From NCBI RefSeq assembly GCF_019219825.1, contig NZ_JAHUXH010000012.1:1-64000 (forward strand): DNA of 64,000 bases, read 5' to 3'. Positions 50,839 to 60,979 of this stretch are shown piece by piece. How positions within the stretch are numbered: position 1 is the stretch's first letter; the number at the start of each line of letters is the position of its first letter. The translations under genes and the position numbers were made by a program. This DNA comes from Streptomyces sp. TRM70350. Lineage in GTDB: Bacteria > Actinomycetota > Actinomycetes > Streptomycetales > Streptomycetaceae. Under the pieces are notes generated by a model, which saw nothing but the letters and a program-made list of their open reading frames with translations, ran no database searches and had not been told where the DNA came from.

Positions 50839-52638
50839 ATGACGCTGGTCGCTGACTTCGTGCTGCAACGCCTGCGGGAGTGGGGCGTGGAGAGGGTCTA
50901 CGGTTATCCCGGCGACGGGATCAACGGGCTGCTCGGCGCCTTCGACAGGGCGAAGGGCGAGCCGGAGTTCATCCAGACGCGCCATGAGGAGATGGCGGCC
51001 TTCATGGCCTGTGCCCACGCCAAGTTCACCGGCGAAGTCGGCTGCTGCGTCGCGACATCGGGGCCCGGTGCGGTGCACCTGCTCAACGGGCTGTACGACG
51101 CCAAGCTGGACCATCAGCCCGTCGTCGCGGTGGTCGGCCAGCAGAAGCGGGTGTCACTCGGCGCTCACTACCAGCAGGAAATCGCCCTCCCGCAACTGTT
51201 CGCGGACGTCTCGGAGTACTGCCAGATGGTCACTCATCCGGCGCAGGCCAGGCACGTCATCGACCGGGCCTTCAAAACCGCGCTCAGCACACGGTCGGTG
51301 GCCACGATCATCGTCCCGAACGACGTCCAGGAGGAGGACGCCCAGCCCTCGCCGCCGAAGGAACACGGCTCGGTGTTCTCCAGCGTCGGCTGGAGCCGCC
51401 CGCGCCTGCTGCCCGACGAGGCGGAGCTGCGCAGGGCGGCAGGCATCCTGAACTCCGGCAGCAAGGTGGCCATGATCATCGGCCAGGGGGCCGCACATGC
51501 GGAAGGCGAGGTGGTGGAGGCGGCGGAGCTGCTGGGTGCGGGCGTGGCGAAGGCACTGCTCGGCCGGGACGTGCTGCCCGACGACCTCCCGTTCGTCACC
51601 GGACCCATCGGCCTGCTCGGCAGCAAGGCCAGTGACAACATGATCCGCGGCTGCGACACCCTGTTCATGATCGGCAGCAGCTTCCCGTACGCGGAATGGC
51701 TGCCGGACGAGGGCCAGGCCCGCGGCGTGGAGATCGACATCGACGGGCGGATGATCGGTGTCCGCTACCCGATGGACGCCCACCTCGTCGGGGACGCGCA
51801 GGAGACGCTCAAGGCTCTCCTGCCGCTGCTGCGCCGGAAGGAGGACCGCGGCTGGCGGGAGAAGATCGAGAAGGACGTCGCCGAGTGGAACGCGATCTGC
51901 GAGAAGCGGTCCGGTCAGCACTTCGGAAAAACCATCAACCCGCAGGCGGTGGCCTCGCAGCTCTCGCCCCGGCTCCCGGACAACGCCATCCTGACGGCCG
52001 ACTCGGGCTCCGGCACGAACTGGTGGGCGCGTCACCTGAGACTGCGCAAGGGGATGCAGGCGTCGTTGTCGGGGACGCTGGCCACGATGGGCCCGGGCAC
52101 CCCGTACGCGATCGCCGCCCGGTTCGCCCACCCCGACCGGCCGGTCATCGCCTTCGTCGGCGACGGCGCCTTCCAGATGAACGGCATGAACGAGATGATC
52201 ACCGTCAAGCGGTACCTGGACCGGCTGTCCGGGCCGGCGCCGTTCGTCTTCTGCGTCTTCAACAACCAGGACCTCAATCAGGTCACCTGGGAACAGCGCG
52301 CCATGTCCGGCGACCCCAAGTTCCCCGGCTCACAGAGCATCCCGGACATCCCCTACGCCAAGTACGCCGAACTCATCGGCCTGAAAGGCATCTGCTGCGA
52401 CAAGCCGAACAAGGTCGGCAAGGCGTGGGACGAGGCGCTGGCCAGTGACCGGCCCGTGGTGCTGGAGTTCAAGGTCGACGCGGAGATCGCGCCGATCCCG
52501 CCGCACATCATGCTGGAGCAGGGCAAGAAGGCCGCCAAAGCGGCCGTGCGGGACCCCGAGAAGGCGGGCATCGCCGCCAAGGGCGCACGCCAGAAGCTCA
52601 CCGAGCTGGTCGGGCACCTGCCCGGGCGGCATTCATGA
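50839..52638 (+). CDS. TPP-dependent pyruvate oxidase-like enzyme (PoxB-like), copy 2
   Basis: 599 residues, nearly collinear with copy 1 over its whole length: RHEEMAAFMACAHAKFTGEVG, NDVQEEDAQPSPPK, DEGQARGVEIDIDGRMIG, GDGAFQMNGMNEM and FNNQDLNQVTWEQRAM. Differences are scattered, so this is an old duplication rather than a recent copy. The start ATG at 50839 follows GAGGGAGAA. Its stop overlaps the enolase-superfamily gene (ATGA). A SigB-like promoter candidate precedes it, suggesting induction in stationary phase or osmotic stress. Confidence 0.9.
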   Translation: MTLVADFVLQRLREWGVERVYGYPGDGINGLLGAFDRAKGEPEFIQTRHEEMAAFMACAHAKFTGEVGCCVATSGPGAVHLLNGLYDAKLDHQPVVAVVGQQKRVSLGAHYQQEIALPQLFADVSEYCQMVTHPAQARHVIDRAFKTALSTRSVATIIVPNDVQEEDAQPSPPKEHGSVFSSVGWSRPRLLPDEAELRRAAGILNSGSKVAMIIGQGAAHAEGEVVEAAELLGAGVAKALLGRDVLPDDLPFVTGPIGLLGSKASDNMIRGCDTLFMIGSSFPYAEWLPDEGQARGVEIDIDGRMIGVRYPMDAHLVGDAQETLKALLPLLRRKEDRGWREKIEKDVAEWNAICEKRSGQHFGKTINPQAVASQLSPRLPDNAILTADSGSGTNWWARHLRLRKGMQASLSGTLATMGPGTPYAIAARFAHPDRPVIAFVGDGAFQMNGMNEMITVKRYLDRLSGPAPFVFCVFNNQDLNQVTWEQRAMSGDPKFPGSQSIPDIPYAKYAELIGLKGICCDKPNKVGKAWDEALASDRPVVLEFKVDAEIAPIPPHIMLEQGKKAAKAAVRDPEKAGIAAKGARQKLTELVGHLPGRHS

Positions 52639-53789
52639 CCGGTCGTACGACCGCTGGGGGAGCGGGACTGGACGAGTGCCGTGTCGACGCGGTCGACGTG
52701 CACGCCTTCGAGGTGCCCACCGACGGCCCCGACGGCAGGGAACAGGACGGGACCCTGGAGTGGGACTCCACGACCATGGTCCTGGTCCGGGTGCACGCCG
52801 GAGGCCGCAGCGGCCTCGGCTACACCTACGGTGACGTGTCGGTCGCCTCCTTCGTGACCTCCCAACTCGCCCCGATGCTCACAGGGCAGGACGTCACCGC
52901 GCCCCCGGCCCTGTGGCACCGCATGGGCGCGCGGATCCGCAACGCGGGCCGCCCCGGCGTCGGAGCCATGGCCGTCTCCGCGGTCGACGTGGCGCTGTGG
53001 GACCTCAAGGCGAGGTTGCTGGACCTGCCGCTGATCCGCGTCCTGCCCGCCTACCACGACCGGGTACCGGTGTACGGCAGCGGCGGCTTCACGAACTACT
53101 CGCTGGACCGGCTCACCGAGCAGCTCGCCGGATGGGTGGCCCAGGGCATCTCCCGTGTGAAGCTCAAGACCTCCCGGGAGCCCGAGCGGGATCCGCAGCG
53201 GCTGACCGCCGTACGCAAGGCGGTGGGCGACGAGCCGGAGATCTTCACCGACGCCAATGGCGCGCTCGCCCGCAAGGAGGCCCTGTACTGGGCGCGCAGG
53301 TTCCATGAGGAGTGGGACGTGCGGTGGCTGGAGGAGCCCGTCAGCTCGGCCGATCTGGAGGGGCTGCGGATGCTGCGCGACCGCGGCCCGGCGCGCCTGG
53401 AGATCACGGCGGGCGAATACGCCTTCACCCCACAGGACTTCGTCAACCTCGTGGAGCCGCCCGCCGTGGACTGCCTCCAGGCCGACGTGACCCGCTGCGG
53501 CGGCATCACCGGCGTCCTCGAAGTGGCCGGTCTGTCGGCGACCCGTCACCTCGACCTGTCCGCCCACTGCGCCCCAGCGGTCTCCGCCCACGCTTTCTGC
53601 GCCGTGCGCCGCCTGCGGCACCTGGAGTACTTCCACGACCACGTGCGCGTCGAGCACCTGCTGTTCGACGGCACCCTGTCGCCGGACGGCGGGACCCTGG
53701 GGCCCGACCCGGGCCGCCCGGGGCTCGGCCTGGACGTCAAGTGGGCCGACGCCGAACCCTTCCGCGTGTACGGTGCGCGACCCGCCTGA
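52635..53789 (+). CDS. Enolase-superfamily (mandelate racemase/muconate lactonizing-type) enzyme
   Basis: 384 residues. The N-terminal capping domain is followed by a TIM barrel with the KxK base in VKLKTSREPE and metal ligands Asp in IFTDANGAL, Glu in WLEEPVSS and Glu in ITAGEYAF. A late His is in LSAHCAPAVSAH. These are mandelate-racemase-subgroup features, consistent with acid-sugar dehydratase or racemase activity. The ATG overlaps the TPP enzyme stop, and the (now broken) FAD oxidase gene follows by 29 bp, so the three formed an operon, perhaps for sugar-acid or hydroxy-acid oxidation. Confidence 0.9.
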   Translation: MTGRTTAGGAGLDECRVDAVDVHAFEVPTDGPDGREQDGTLEWDSTTMVLVRVHAGGRSGLGYTYGDVSVASFVTSQLAPMLTGQDVTAPPALWHRMGARIRNAGRPGVGAMAVSAVDVALWDLKARLLDLPLIRVLPAYHDRVPVYGSGGFTNYSLDRLTEQLAGWVAQGISRVKLKTSREPERDPQRLTAVRKAVGDEPEIFTDANGALARKEALYWARRFHEEWDVRWLEEPVSSADLEGLRMLRDRGPARLEITAGEYAFTPQDFVNLVEPPAVDCLQADVTRCGGITGVLEVAGLSATRHLDLSAHCAPAVSAHAFCAVRRLRHLEYFHDHVRVEHLLFDGTLSPDGGTLGPDPGRPGLGLDVKWADAEPFRVYGARPA

Positions 53790-53818
53790 CCAGGCTCGCA
53801 AAGGAAATCTGGAACCCG

Positions 53819-56662
53819 ATGGCGAAGGCAGTACGTCGCACGACGCGTGACATCCCGGCCAAGACCCACCCGCAGATCGCGGGAGCTCCACGGGGCCGCC
53901 AGACCCTCGGCGTCGGCAAGCTGGAGCGGGCGCTGCGCAAGGCGGTGCGGGGCGAGGTTCGCTTCGACACCGCCTCACTGGGGCTGTACGCGCAGGACGC
54001 GTCCAACTTCCGGCAGGTGCCGATCGGTGTCGTCGTGCCCCGCACGCTGGACGACGTGGTGGCGGTGCACAAGGTCTGCCATCGTTTCGGCGCTCCGATC
54101 CTCAGCCGCGGCGGCGGGACGAGCCTGTCCGGCGAGACGGTCAACGAAGCCGTGGTGATCGACCACTCGAAGTACCTCACCGGCATCGGAGAGGTGGACC
54201 CCGGCCGCCGCCTGGTCACCTGCGAACCGGGCGTCATCAACGAGGACCTGAACCGGCACACCGGCCGCCACAACCTGGTCCTCGGCCCCGACCCGTCCTC
54301 CCACTCGCGGTGCGTGATCGGCGGCAACATCGGCAACAACTCCTGCGGGATCCACTCGGTGCAGTCGCAGCTGTACGGCCCGGGCCCGCGCACCAGCGAC
54401 AACGTGCACGCCCTACGCCGCGCTGCGGGACCTGCGCGACAAGTAAGCCGACGTCATCCGGACCGGCTTCCGCTCCGGGCAGCAGGTGCCGCGCCGGGTG
54501 TCGGGGGACGACCTCGACGAACTCCTGCCCGAACGCGGCTTCAACGTCGCCCGTGCCCTGGTGGGCACCGAGAGCCCCTGCGTGACCGTGCTGCGGTGCG
54601 AACTCCTGCTGACGCCCGCCCTGCTGCAGCGCACCACCGTGGTGGTCGAGTACGACGACCTCGCCGATGCCGCCGAGCACTGCTCGGACATCATCGAGCG
54701 CCTCCAGGCCGATCGGCCTGGAGGCGCTCGACGACCGGCTCATCCGCGACCAGCAGCAGAAGGACATGAACGCCGAGGACATCCAGGAACTGCCGCGGCG
54801 GGGCGGCGGGGCCTGGCTCCTCGTCCAGTTCGGGGCCGACACCGCCGAGGAGCCCCTCGCCCAGGCCGAGGGTTTCGTCCGGTGGCTCACCGACGGCAAG
54901 GGATACGAGCGGGACCGCGTCCGCATCGCCCGAAGCAAGCAGGAGGACGGCACCAGCGAGCACCTGTGGGCGATCCGGGAGAGCGGCCTCGGATCGACCG
55001 CGTTCCCGCCCGACGGCAAGGACCACTGGCCCGGCTGGGAGGACTCCGCGGTGTCCCCGGACCGGATCGGCGAGTACGTGCGCAAGCTGCGCAAGGTCAT
55101 GGACCGGCACGGCATCGTCGGCGCCATGTACGGCCACTTCGGCCAGGGCTGCATCCACTGCCGGCTCAGCTTCGACCTGCGCACCGCCGAGGGCCTGGCC
55201 ACCTACCGGGCGTTCATCGAGGAGGCCGCCGACCTGTGCGTGAGCATGGGAGGCTCGGTCTCCGGCGAGCACGGCGACGGGCAGCAGCGCGGGGAGCTGC
55301 TGGAGAAGCAGTTCGGACCGGAACTCGTACAGGCGATGCGGGAGTTCAAGGCCATCTGGGACCCGCAGTGGAAGATGAGCCCCGGCAAGGTCGTCGACCC
55401 CTACCGGATGGACGAGAACCTCAAGCTGGGCACCGGCTACAACCCGCCCCGGCACCCGGTCAAGTTCGCCTATGAGGAGGACGGCGGTGACTTCGCGCAC
55501 GCCACCCTGCGGTGCGTCGGCGTCGGCAAGTGCCGGGTGCCGGAGGCCAAGACGACGATGTGCCCCAGCTACCAGGTCGGCCCGCCGGTGGCGCCCGCGC
55601 CACGCCTACGCCTTCACTGGCCAACCTCGCCACCCACACACCGGGGTTGTCCCGTATCGCGAAGCTGGTCGCGGGCATCGACCGCCACCGCCCGCTGCCC
55701 CGCTTCGCGCCCATGACACTGAAGGAGTGGTTCGCCCGGCGGGGCGGAACCGCCAACCCGGCAGGCCGCCCCGTCGTCCTCTTCCCGGACACCTTCAACA
55801 ACCACTTCCACACGGGCGTCGGGGTGGCCTGCGTGGAGGCGATCGAGGCGGCGGGCTGGCGCGTCATCCTGCCCGAGGAGCACATCTGCTGCGGACGGCC
55901 GCTGTACGACTACGGATTCCTGGACACGGCCGAGCGCTACCTCCACCGCGTACTGGACATCCTCCGTCCGCACCTGAGGGCCGGTACGCCGATCGTCGGC
56001 ATGGAACCGAGCTGCCTGGCCGTCTTCAAGGAGAGCTGCCCAAACTGCTGCCCCACGACGACGCCCGGCGGCTGACCCGCAACGCCTACCACTTCCCGGA
56101 GTTCTTCCAGACCTTCGGCATCGACCCCCCGCGGCTCGACGGCAAGGCACTGCTGTGGGGGCACTGCCACCACCGCGCCACCGGCGGCATGAACCCCGAG
56201 CAGGAACTGCTGGAAAAGATGGGCCTCCAGGTGCAGAACCTCCAAGGAGGGTGCTGCGGGCTCGCCGGATCCCGGGGCTTCGCATCCGGCAAGTACGAGA
56301 TCTCCCTGGACTGCGGCGAACAGGCACTGCTGCCCGCCGTCCGCGAGGCGGACGACGACTGTCTGGTCGTGGCCGACGGGTTCTCCTGCAAGACGCAGAT
56401 CAAGGACGCGGGCACCGGGCGGCAGGCCCTGCATGTCGCCGAAGTGATGAAGCTGGCCCGTGACAAAGGTGCCCAGGCCGCGACGCGGCTGCCCGAGCGC
56501 GGTGCCTCGGCCCGGCCGGCGCCGCCACTGTGGAAACGGGCACTGAGGGTCTCGGCCGCCGGTGCCCTCGGGGCAGCCGTCACGGCGCTCGGCGTCCGCC
56601 AGCACGCCGGTGAGCCAGGAGGCCCGGGGCGCCGTACGCACGGCCCCGGGCAAGGAGGCTGA
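53819..56662 (+). pseudogene. FAD-binding and Fe-S oxidoreductase (GlcD/Dld-like), multiply disrupted
   Basis: The order of pieces matches a ~950-residue FAD_binding_4 / FAD-oxidase C / Fe-S / CCG protein. First frame: ASLGLYAQDASNFRQVPIG, LSRGGGTSLSGETVN, IGGNIGNNSCGIHS. After a deletion near 54410 and a TAA at 54444-54446 another frame carries RRVSGDDLDELLPERGFN. A frame change at the 38-bp palindrome (54694-54731) leads to GLEALDDRLIRDQQ and SVSGEHGDGQQRGELL. Two more shifts near 55590 and 56050 lead to EEHICCGRPLYDYGFLD and GHCHHRATGG ... GGCCGLAGSRGF. The broken frames make the gene non-functional. Confidence 0.85.
54694..54731. repeat. 38-bp perfect loopless palindrome
   Basis: The left arm TCGAGCGCCTCCAGGCCGA (54694-54712) is followed at once by its exact reverse complement (54713-54731). 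The right arm encodes the expected protein segment (IGLEAL), while the left arm looks like an inverted copy of it. It coincides with a frame change in the surrounding pseudogene. Confidence 0.9.
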
Positions 56663-56663
56663 C

Positions 56664-57491
56664 TCAGGGCCAGGACGGCTCGTTACGGGGAACGACGACC
56701 ACTTCTGGCATGGAGCTGGTGGCCGGTACGGACAGGGCACACAGCACCGCGTCGGCAACGATGTCGGGGTGTTGCAGCTTCGAGGTGTCCGCGTCGGGGA
56801 AACGCTCCATGATGAACGGCGTCTCCATACCGCCGGCGATGACACCGGTGACGCCGACACCGAGGCAGTCGCGCTGGGCTTCCTGGAAGAGGGTGTGCGT
56901 GAAGGCGCGCAGCCCCGTCTTGCTGGCCGCGTACGGGCCGGCCTCGGTCCAGGTCCGGTTGGACGCGGTGGACAGGATGTTCACGATGTGGCCGTCACCG
57001 CGTGCGACCATGCGCCGGTACACGGCCAGGCACAGGTACATCGGGCCCAGAAGGTTCGTGGTGACCACACGGCCGACCTCATCCGCGGTCAGGTGCTCGA
57101 TCGGTTTGGTGACGTCGATGGCGGCGTTGTTGACCAGGATGTCCAGGGGCCATCCGTCCTGCTCGAGCTCCTGGACCGCTGCCGCGACGGCTTCTGCGTC
57201 GCAGACGTCGAGCTCGATGAACCGCGCGTCGTGGCCTTCCACGGTCAGGGCGGCGCACAGTTTCTCGCCGCCTTCACGGCGTACGTCGCACAGACACACG
57301 CTCGCTCCCGCCTGCGCCAGGCGGCGGGCGATGGACGTCCCCAGACCGCGGGCCGCGCCGGTGACCAGGGCGCGTCTGCCGGACAGATCTGCGTGACAAG
57401 TCAAGGGAAAGACCGGGCCTTTCGATTGCTCTGCTGACCAGGCGGTGCCATGCCCCCCCGGTTCGACTCGGTAGTCGGCTTCTCCTTCCAT
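56664..57491 (-). CDS. SDR-family oxidoreductase
   Basis: An SDR core of about 245 residues: RALVTGAARGLGTSIARRL, DV at the adenine site, ILVNNAAIDVTKP, catalytic Ser in LSTASNRTW and the YAASKTG motif. The C-terminus ends VPRNEPSWP. The start is uncertain: ATG at 57491 adds a ~30-residue polar leader, while a TTG at 57404 would begin just before the core but lacks a clear ribosome-binding site. It is convergent with the broken FAD oxidase gene. The substrate is unknown. About 250 bp upstream, to the oxidase operon, are unassigned. Confidence 0.82.
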   Translation of the reverse strand: MEGEADYRVEPGGHGTAWSAEQSKGPVFPLTCHADLSGRRALVTGAARGLGTSIARRLAQAGASVCLCDVRREGGEKLCAALTVEGHDARFIELDVCDAEAVAAAVQELEQDGWPLDILVNNAAIDVTKPIEHLTADEVGRVVTTNLLGPMYLCLAVYRRMVARGDGHIVNILSTASNRTWTEAGPYAASKTGLRAFTHTLFQEAQRDCLGVGVTGVIAGGMETPFIMERFPDADTSKLQHPDIVADAVLCALSVPATSSMPEVVVVPRNEPSWP

Positions 57492-57743
57492 GCCCCAAGG
57501 GCGCCACGCCGGATGGCGGTCGGCACAGACAGCACTCGGTTGGCGCAGTCGGAGTGGGGGGCACGCCTCAAAACGGCTACTTGGGACGGTGCGGGTGTGA
57601 GATCCGGATACCCGGGCACCTCGGTCGGCGGTGTGTCTGCTCGCAGACCGTCCGGCCTGCCCCGTAATGTCCGCATGGCCCCGGTCTTGAACAGGTAAAG
57701 GCGTTCGAGGGGGCGCCGCCAACGACGCGGAAAAGGTGGCGCA

Positions 57744-58385
57744 GTGAAGAAACGTCAGATTTTCGGCGAGGTCTTCGCTCTGGAGGCGATCGTCGCGGCC
57801 GTGGTCTTCGTCGTCGTCTTCGCCCTGCTCGGCTACGCACTTCTCAGGCGGCGGGCAGGGCGGCAGGTGACCGCGTCCGAGCGGGCCGAGCGGCCACGGC
57901 TGGAGGCCTACTACGTAGGAGTCCTGACCGCGTTCGCCGTGTTCCTGGTGGCGTGGACGGCATGGCAGAACCACCGGTTGCACCAGACGGCCGAGCGGCC
58001 GCCCGTGCGCGTCGACGTCTCCTCCTTCCAGTGGTGCTGGGCCTTCAGCTACCCGCAGGCCCCCGAACCGCGCAGCGTCTCCGGGACCTGCCGGGGCGAC
58101 GACCTGCCGACCCTGGTCGTGCCGACCGGCCGTCCCGTGGAGTTCCGGCTGACCTCCCGTGACGTCATCCACTCGATGTGGATTCCGGACCTGCGCTACA
58201 AGATGGACGCCTTCCCCGACCACGTGAACTCCTTCACCCTCACCCTGGACCAGGAGGGCCGCTGGATGGGCAAGTGCGCGGAGTTCTGTGGCCTCCGGCA
58301 CCGCACGATGCACTTCTGGATCAAGGCGGTGTCGCCCGAGGAGTACGACCGATTCCTGCAGGGCCAGCAGGGAGCGGCGGCATGA
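57744..58385 (+). CDS. Cytochrome c oxidase subunit II
   Basis: 213 residues with two N-terminal membrane helices and a cupredoxin domain. The CuA ligands are all present: His in DVIHSMWIP, then C-A-E-F-C-GL-R-H and Met in HRTMHFW. There is no fused cytochrome c domain. The GTG at 57744 follows AAAGGTGG. Its stop overlaps subunit I (ATGA). It accepts electrons from cytochrome c or cytochrome cc at the outer membrane face. Confidence 0.93.
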   Translation: MKKRQIFGEVFALEAIVAAVVFVVVFALLGYALLRRRAGRQVTASERAERPRLEAYYVGVLTAFAVFLVAWTAWQNHRLHQTAERPPVRVDVSSFQWCWAFSYPQAPEPRSVSGTCRGDDLPTLVVPTGRPVEFRLTSRDVIHSMWIPDLRYKMDAFPDHVNSFTLTLDQEGRWMGKCAEFCGLRHRTMHFWIKAVSPEEYDRFLQGQQGAAA

Positions 58386-60058
58386 CGGTCGTGCCCCCCA
58401 CCGCCAAGGAGGGCACCGGCGGGCGGCCGATCCCGCCGAGCGGCTGGCTGGGCTGGGTGACCAGCACCGACCACAAGCGGATCGGTGTGCTGACCATCGG
58501 CACCTCACTGGTGCTGTTCCTGGCCATGGGAACCCTCGCCCTGACGATGCGTGCACAGCTGGCCCAGCCGGAGCAGGACCTGGTGGGCACGCACACGTTC
58601 AATCAGCTGTTCACCATCCACGGCTCCGGCATGATCTACATGGTCATCACCCCGTTCGCCCTCGGGATGGGCGTGTACCTGGTGCCGCTGCAGATCGGGG
58701 CTCCCGGTCTCGCCATGCCGCGCCTTACGCTGCTTGGCTACTGGCTCTACGCGCTCGGCGCCGCGGTCATGCTGGCCGGCTTCGCCACGCCCCTGGGCGC
58801 TCACGCGGACGGCTGGTTCTCCTACCCGCCGATGGCCGACAGCATCCACTCGCCGGGTGTGGGTTCCGACCTGTGGATCGCGGGGGTCTTCCTGGCGACC
58901 ACCGGGACCATCATCCTGGGCTGGGCCGTGCTGTGGACGGTGCTGCGCAAACGGACGCACGGCATGACGATGCTGCGGCTGCCGGTGTTCTCCTGGTCGA
59001 TGATCGCCAGCTGCCTGATGGTGATCGGCGCCTTCCCCGCCCTGCTGGCCGCACTCGTCCTGCTCGCCGTCGGCCGTGCCAACCCGTCGATCTTCAACGA
59101 GAACGTGTGGAACATCGGCTACCAGCACCTGTTCTGGTTCTACGGCCACCCCGTGGTGTACGTGATGTTCTTCCCGTACCTGGCCGCGGTGGCGGAGGTG
59201 CTGGCCGTGTTCTCCGGGCGCCGCTTCTTCGGCTACAAGGGCACGGTGCTGTCGTTGCTGGTGTTCGCCGCGCTGTCGATGAGCGTGTGGGGGCACCACA
59301 TGTTCACCACCGGTCAGGCGGCCAACGACTACTACTCGCTGACGTCCATCGCCCTGCTGGTCCCCGCGGGCGTGGAGTACTTCGCCATGGTCGGCACCAT
59401 CGTCGGCGGGCGGCTGCGGCTGGCTCCCCCGATGCTGTTCGCCCTGGCCTTCATCCCGCAGTTCCTGATCGGCGGGCTCACCGGCATCATGGTCGGCACA
59501 CCGGTGATCGACTACCACGTGACCGACAGCTACTTCGTGGTGGCGCACCTGCACTACGTGCTGTTCGCGGGCAGCGCCTTCGGGCTGTTCGCCGGGGTGT
59601 ACTTCTGGTTCCCGAAGGTGACCGGCGTGATGCTCGGCCACCGGCTGGGCCGACTGCACTTCTGGCTGCTGGTGATCGGCACCAACGTGACCTTCCTGCC
59701 CATGTTCGCCCTCGGCTACCTCGGCATGCCCCGCCGGATCTCGACGTACGCGTCCTTCGAGGGGTTCGGCCCGCTGAACCTGCTGTCCAGCATCGGCGCC
59801 GCCTTCCTCGCGGCGGCCATGACCGTGTTCGCCGTCAACGTGCTGTGGACGCTGCGCAAACGGACCCTGGGCAGCGCCGAGAAGGCCCCGGACGATCCGT
59901 GGGGCGGGCACACGCTGGAATGGGCCACCTCGTCCCCGCCGCACCGGCTGAACTTCACCCCGGACCACCCGGTGCCGCCCGTCACCAGCTTCGCTCCGCT
60001 GCTGGACCTGCGGCAGCGCCAGGAAAAGCAGGCCCCGGTGGACAGGAGCCGGCCGTGA
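58382..60058 (+). CDS. Cytochrome c oxidase subunit I lacking the helix-VI glutamate
   Basis: 558 residues with about 12 membrane helices. Haem and copper ligands are present: His in TIHGSGMI, the CuB His/Tyr pair in GH256-PV258-VY260, the His pair in VWGHHMFTTG and the haem pair in VAHLHYVLF. The canonical helix-VI motif is HPEVY; here Glu is Val258, so the usual D-channel end point is missing, and the A2-type Tyr-Ser replacement is not seen either. It is a second, diverged oxidase rather than the main aa3 enzyme. It overlaps subunit II and is followed by two small membrane proteins. Confidence 0.93.
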   Translation: MTVVPPTAKEGTGGRPIPPSGWLGWVTSTDHKRIGVLTIGTSLVLFLAMGTLALTMRAQLAQPEQDLVGTHTFNQLFTIHGSGMIYMVITPFALGMGVYLVPLQIGAPGLAMPRLTLLGYWLYALGAAVMLAGFATPLGAHADGWFSYPPMADSIHSPGVGSDLWIAGVFLATTGTIILGWAVLWTVLRKRTHGMTMLRLPVFSWSMIASCLMVIGAFPALLAALVLLAVGRANPSIFNENVWNIGYQHLFWFYGHPVVYVMFFPYLAAVAEVLAVFSGRRFFGYKGTVLSLLVFAALSMSVWGHHMFTTGQAANDYYSLTSIALLVPAGVEYFAMVGTIVGGRLRLAPPMLFALAFIPQFLIGGLTGIMVGTPVIDYHVTDSYFVVAHLHYVLFAGSAFGLFAGVYFWFPKVTGVMLGHRLGRLHFWLLVIGTNVTFLPMFALGYLGMPRRISTYASFEGFGPLNLLSSIGAAFLAAAMTVFAVNVLWTLRKRTLGSAEKAPDDPWGGHTLEWATSSPPHRLNFTPDHPVPPVTSFAPLLDLRQRQEKQAPVDRSRP

Positions 60059-60411
60059 AGAGGCACCTGCCCTTCGTCGTCGTGGCGGGCTGGGGCGTGC
60101 TCAACGGCGTGCTCCTGGCGGTGCTGGCCGTGTACGGCGAGGACCCGATGGTGTTCTGGCTGTGGGGCGGCGTCGTCGTGCTGCTGGAGCTGGCCGCCGT
60201 GGCCGTTCTCGCCTCCTCCCGCTCCGGGCCCGAACAGCACGTGCGCTACCGGGTACCGGACCGTGCGGCCGGCGCGGTGGTGCCCGCCGCCTTCGGCTTC
60301 CTCCTCGTCGCGCTGGCGTTCGTCTACGGCCTGTGGCTGCTGGCCCTCGCCGGCCCGCTGCTGCTCGTGGCGGTGGCTCTCGCGGTGCGCGGTACGACGG
60401 CCCGGGAGTGA
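60055..60411 (+). CDS. Small membrane protein of the oxidase operon
   Basis: 118 residues from the GTG at 60055, which overlaps the subunit I stop (GTGA). It has four hydrophobic helices (FVVVAGWGVLNGVLLAVLAVYG, MVFWLWGGVVVLLELAAVAVL, then two near the C-terminus). Position and size suggest an accessory subunit like actinobacterial CtaF or subunit IV, but the sequence shows no diagnostic motif. Confidence 0.75.
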   Translation: MKRHLPFVVVAGWGVLNGVLLAVLAVYGEDPMVFWLWGGVVVLLELAAVAVLASSRSGPEQHVRYRVPDRAAGAVVPAAFGFLLVALAFVYGLWLLALAGPLLLVAVALAVRGTTARE

Positions 60412-60416
60412 AGGGG

Positions 60417-60953
60417 ATGGATCACTCGACACACATGACGCACCTGTCGTCCGTGGCCGCGATGGGCCTGTCGGGTTTCGTGCTGGCCGCGGTGGTGCCG
60501 GGCGTGGTGTGGCTCACTCGCCGGGCGCCGCTGTGGGAGCGGGTGAGTATCCCGCCCGGTCTCGCCCTGCCCCTGCTGGTCCTGCTGCACGCCTGGGTGA
60601 TGCTCGCCGACCTGGTGCGCCCGATGCCCGTCGCTGTCACGCTCGGATCCGAGTTGGTCCTGCTCTCGGCGGCGGTGACGTTCTGGGTGCCCGTCGTCGC
60701 GCGCACCCGGCACCGGCTCAGTGATACCGGCCAGTGCCTCTACCTCTTCCTGGCGGCCCCGCTGCTGGACATCCCCGCGCTCGGCGTGATCGCCGCGGGG
60801 CACTCCGCGGAGGGACTCGCCATGATCGTCGGCATGCTGCCCCTCGGCATCGCCGCGGCCGCCCTCACCTGGTCGTGGATCAACCGTGAGGAGCGGCAGG
60901 CGGCGGACGGGTCCCCGCTCGTGGTGAGGGCTGGTGGTCCGCATGCTCGCTGA
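60417..60953 (+). CDS. Hypothetical membrane protein of the oxidase operon
   Basis: 178 residues with about five membrane helices. The N-terminus MDHSTHMTHLSSVAAMG is His-rich and the first helix is GFVLAAVVPGVVWL. It starts 5 bp after the previous gene with AAGGGG as ribosome-binding site. Position and His-rich N-terminus suggest a CtaG-like copper or assembly role, but no conserved motif proves it. Confidence 0.75.
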   Translation: MDHSTHMTHLSSVAAMGLSGFVLAAVVPGVVWLTRRAPLWERVSIPPGLALPLLVLLHAWVMLADLVRPMPVAVTLGSELVLLSAAVTFWVPVVARTRHRLSDTGQCLYLFLAAPLLDIPALGVIAAGHSAEGLAMIVGMLPLGIAAAALTWSWINREERQAADGSPLVVRAGGPHAR

Positions 60954-60979
60954 CGGCCGCCCCGGCGTCCGTCACACGT

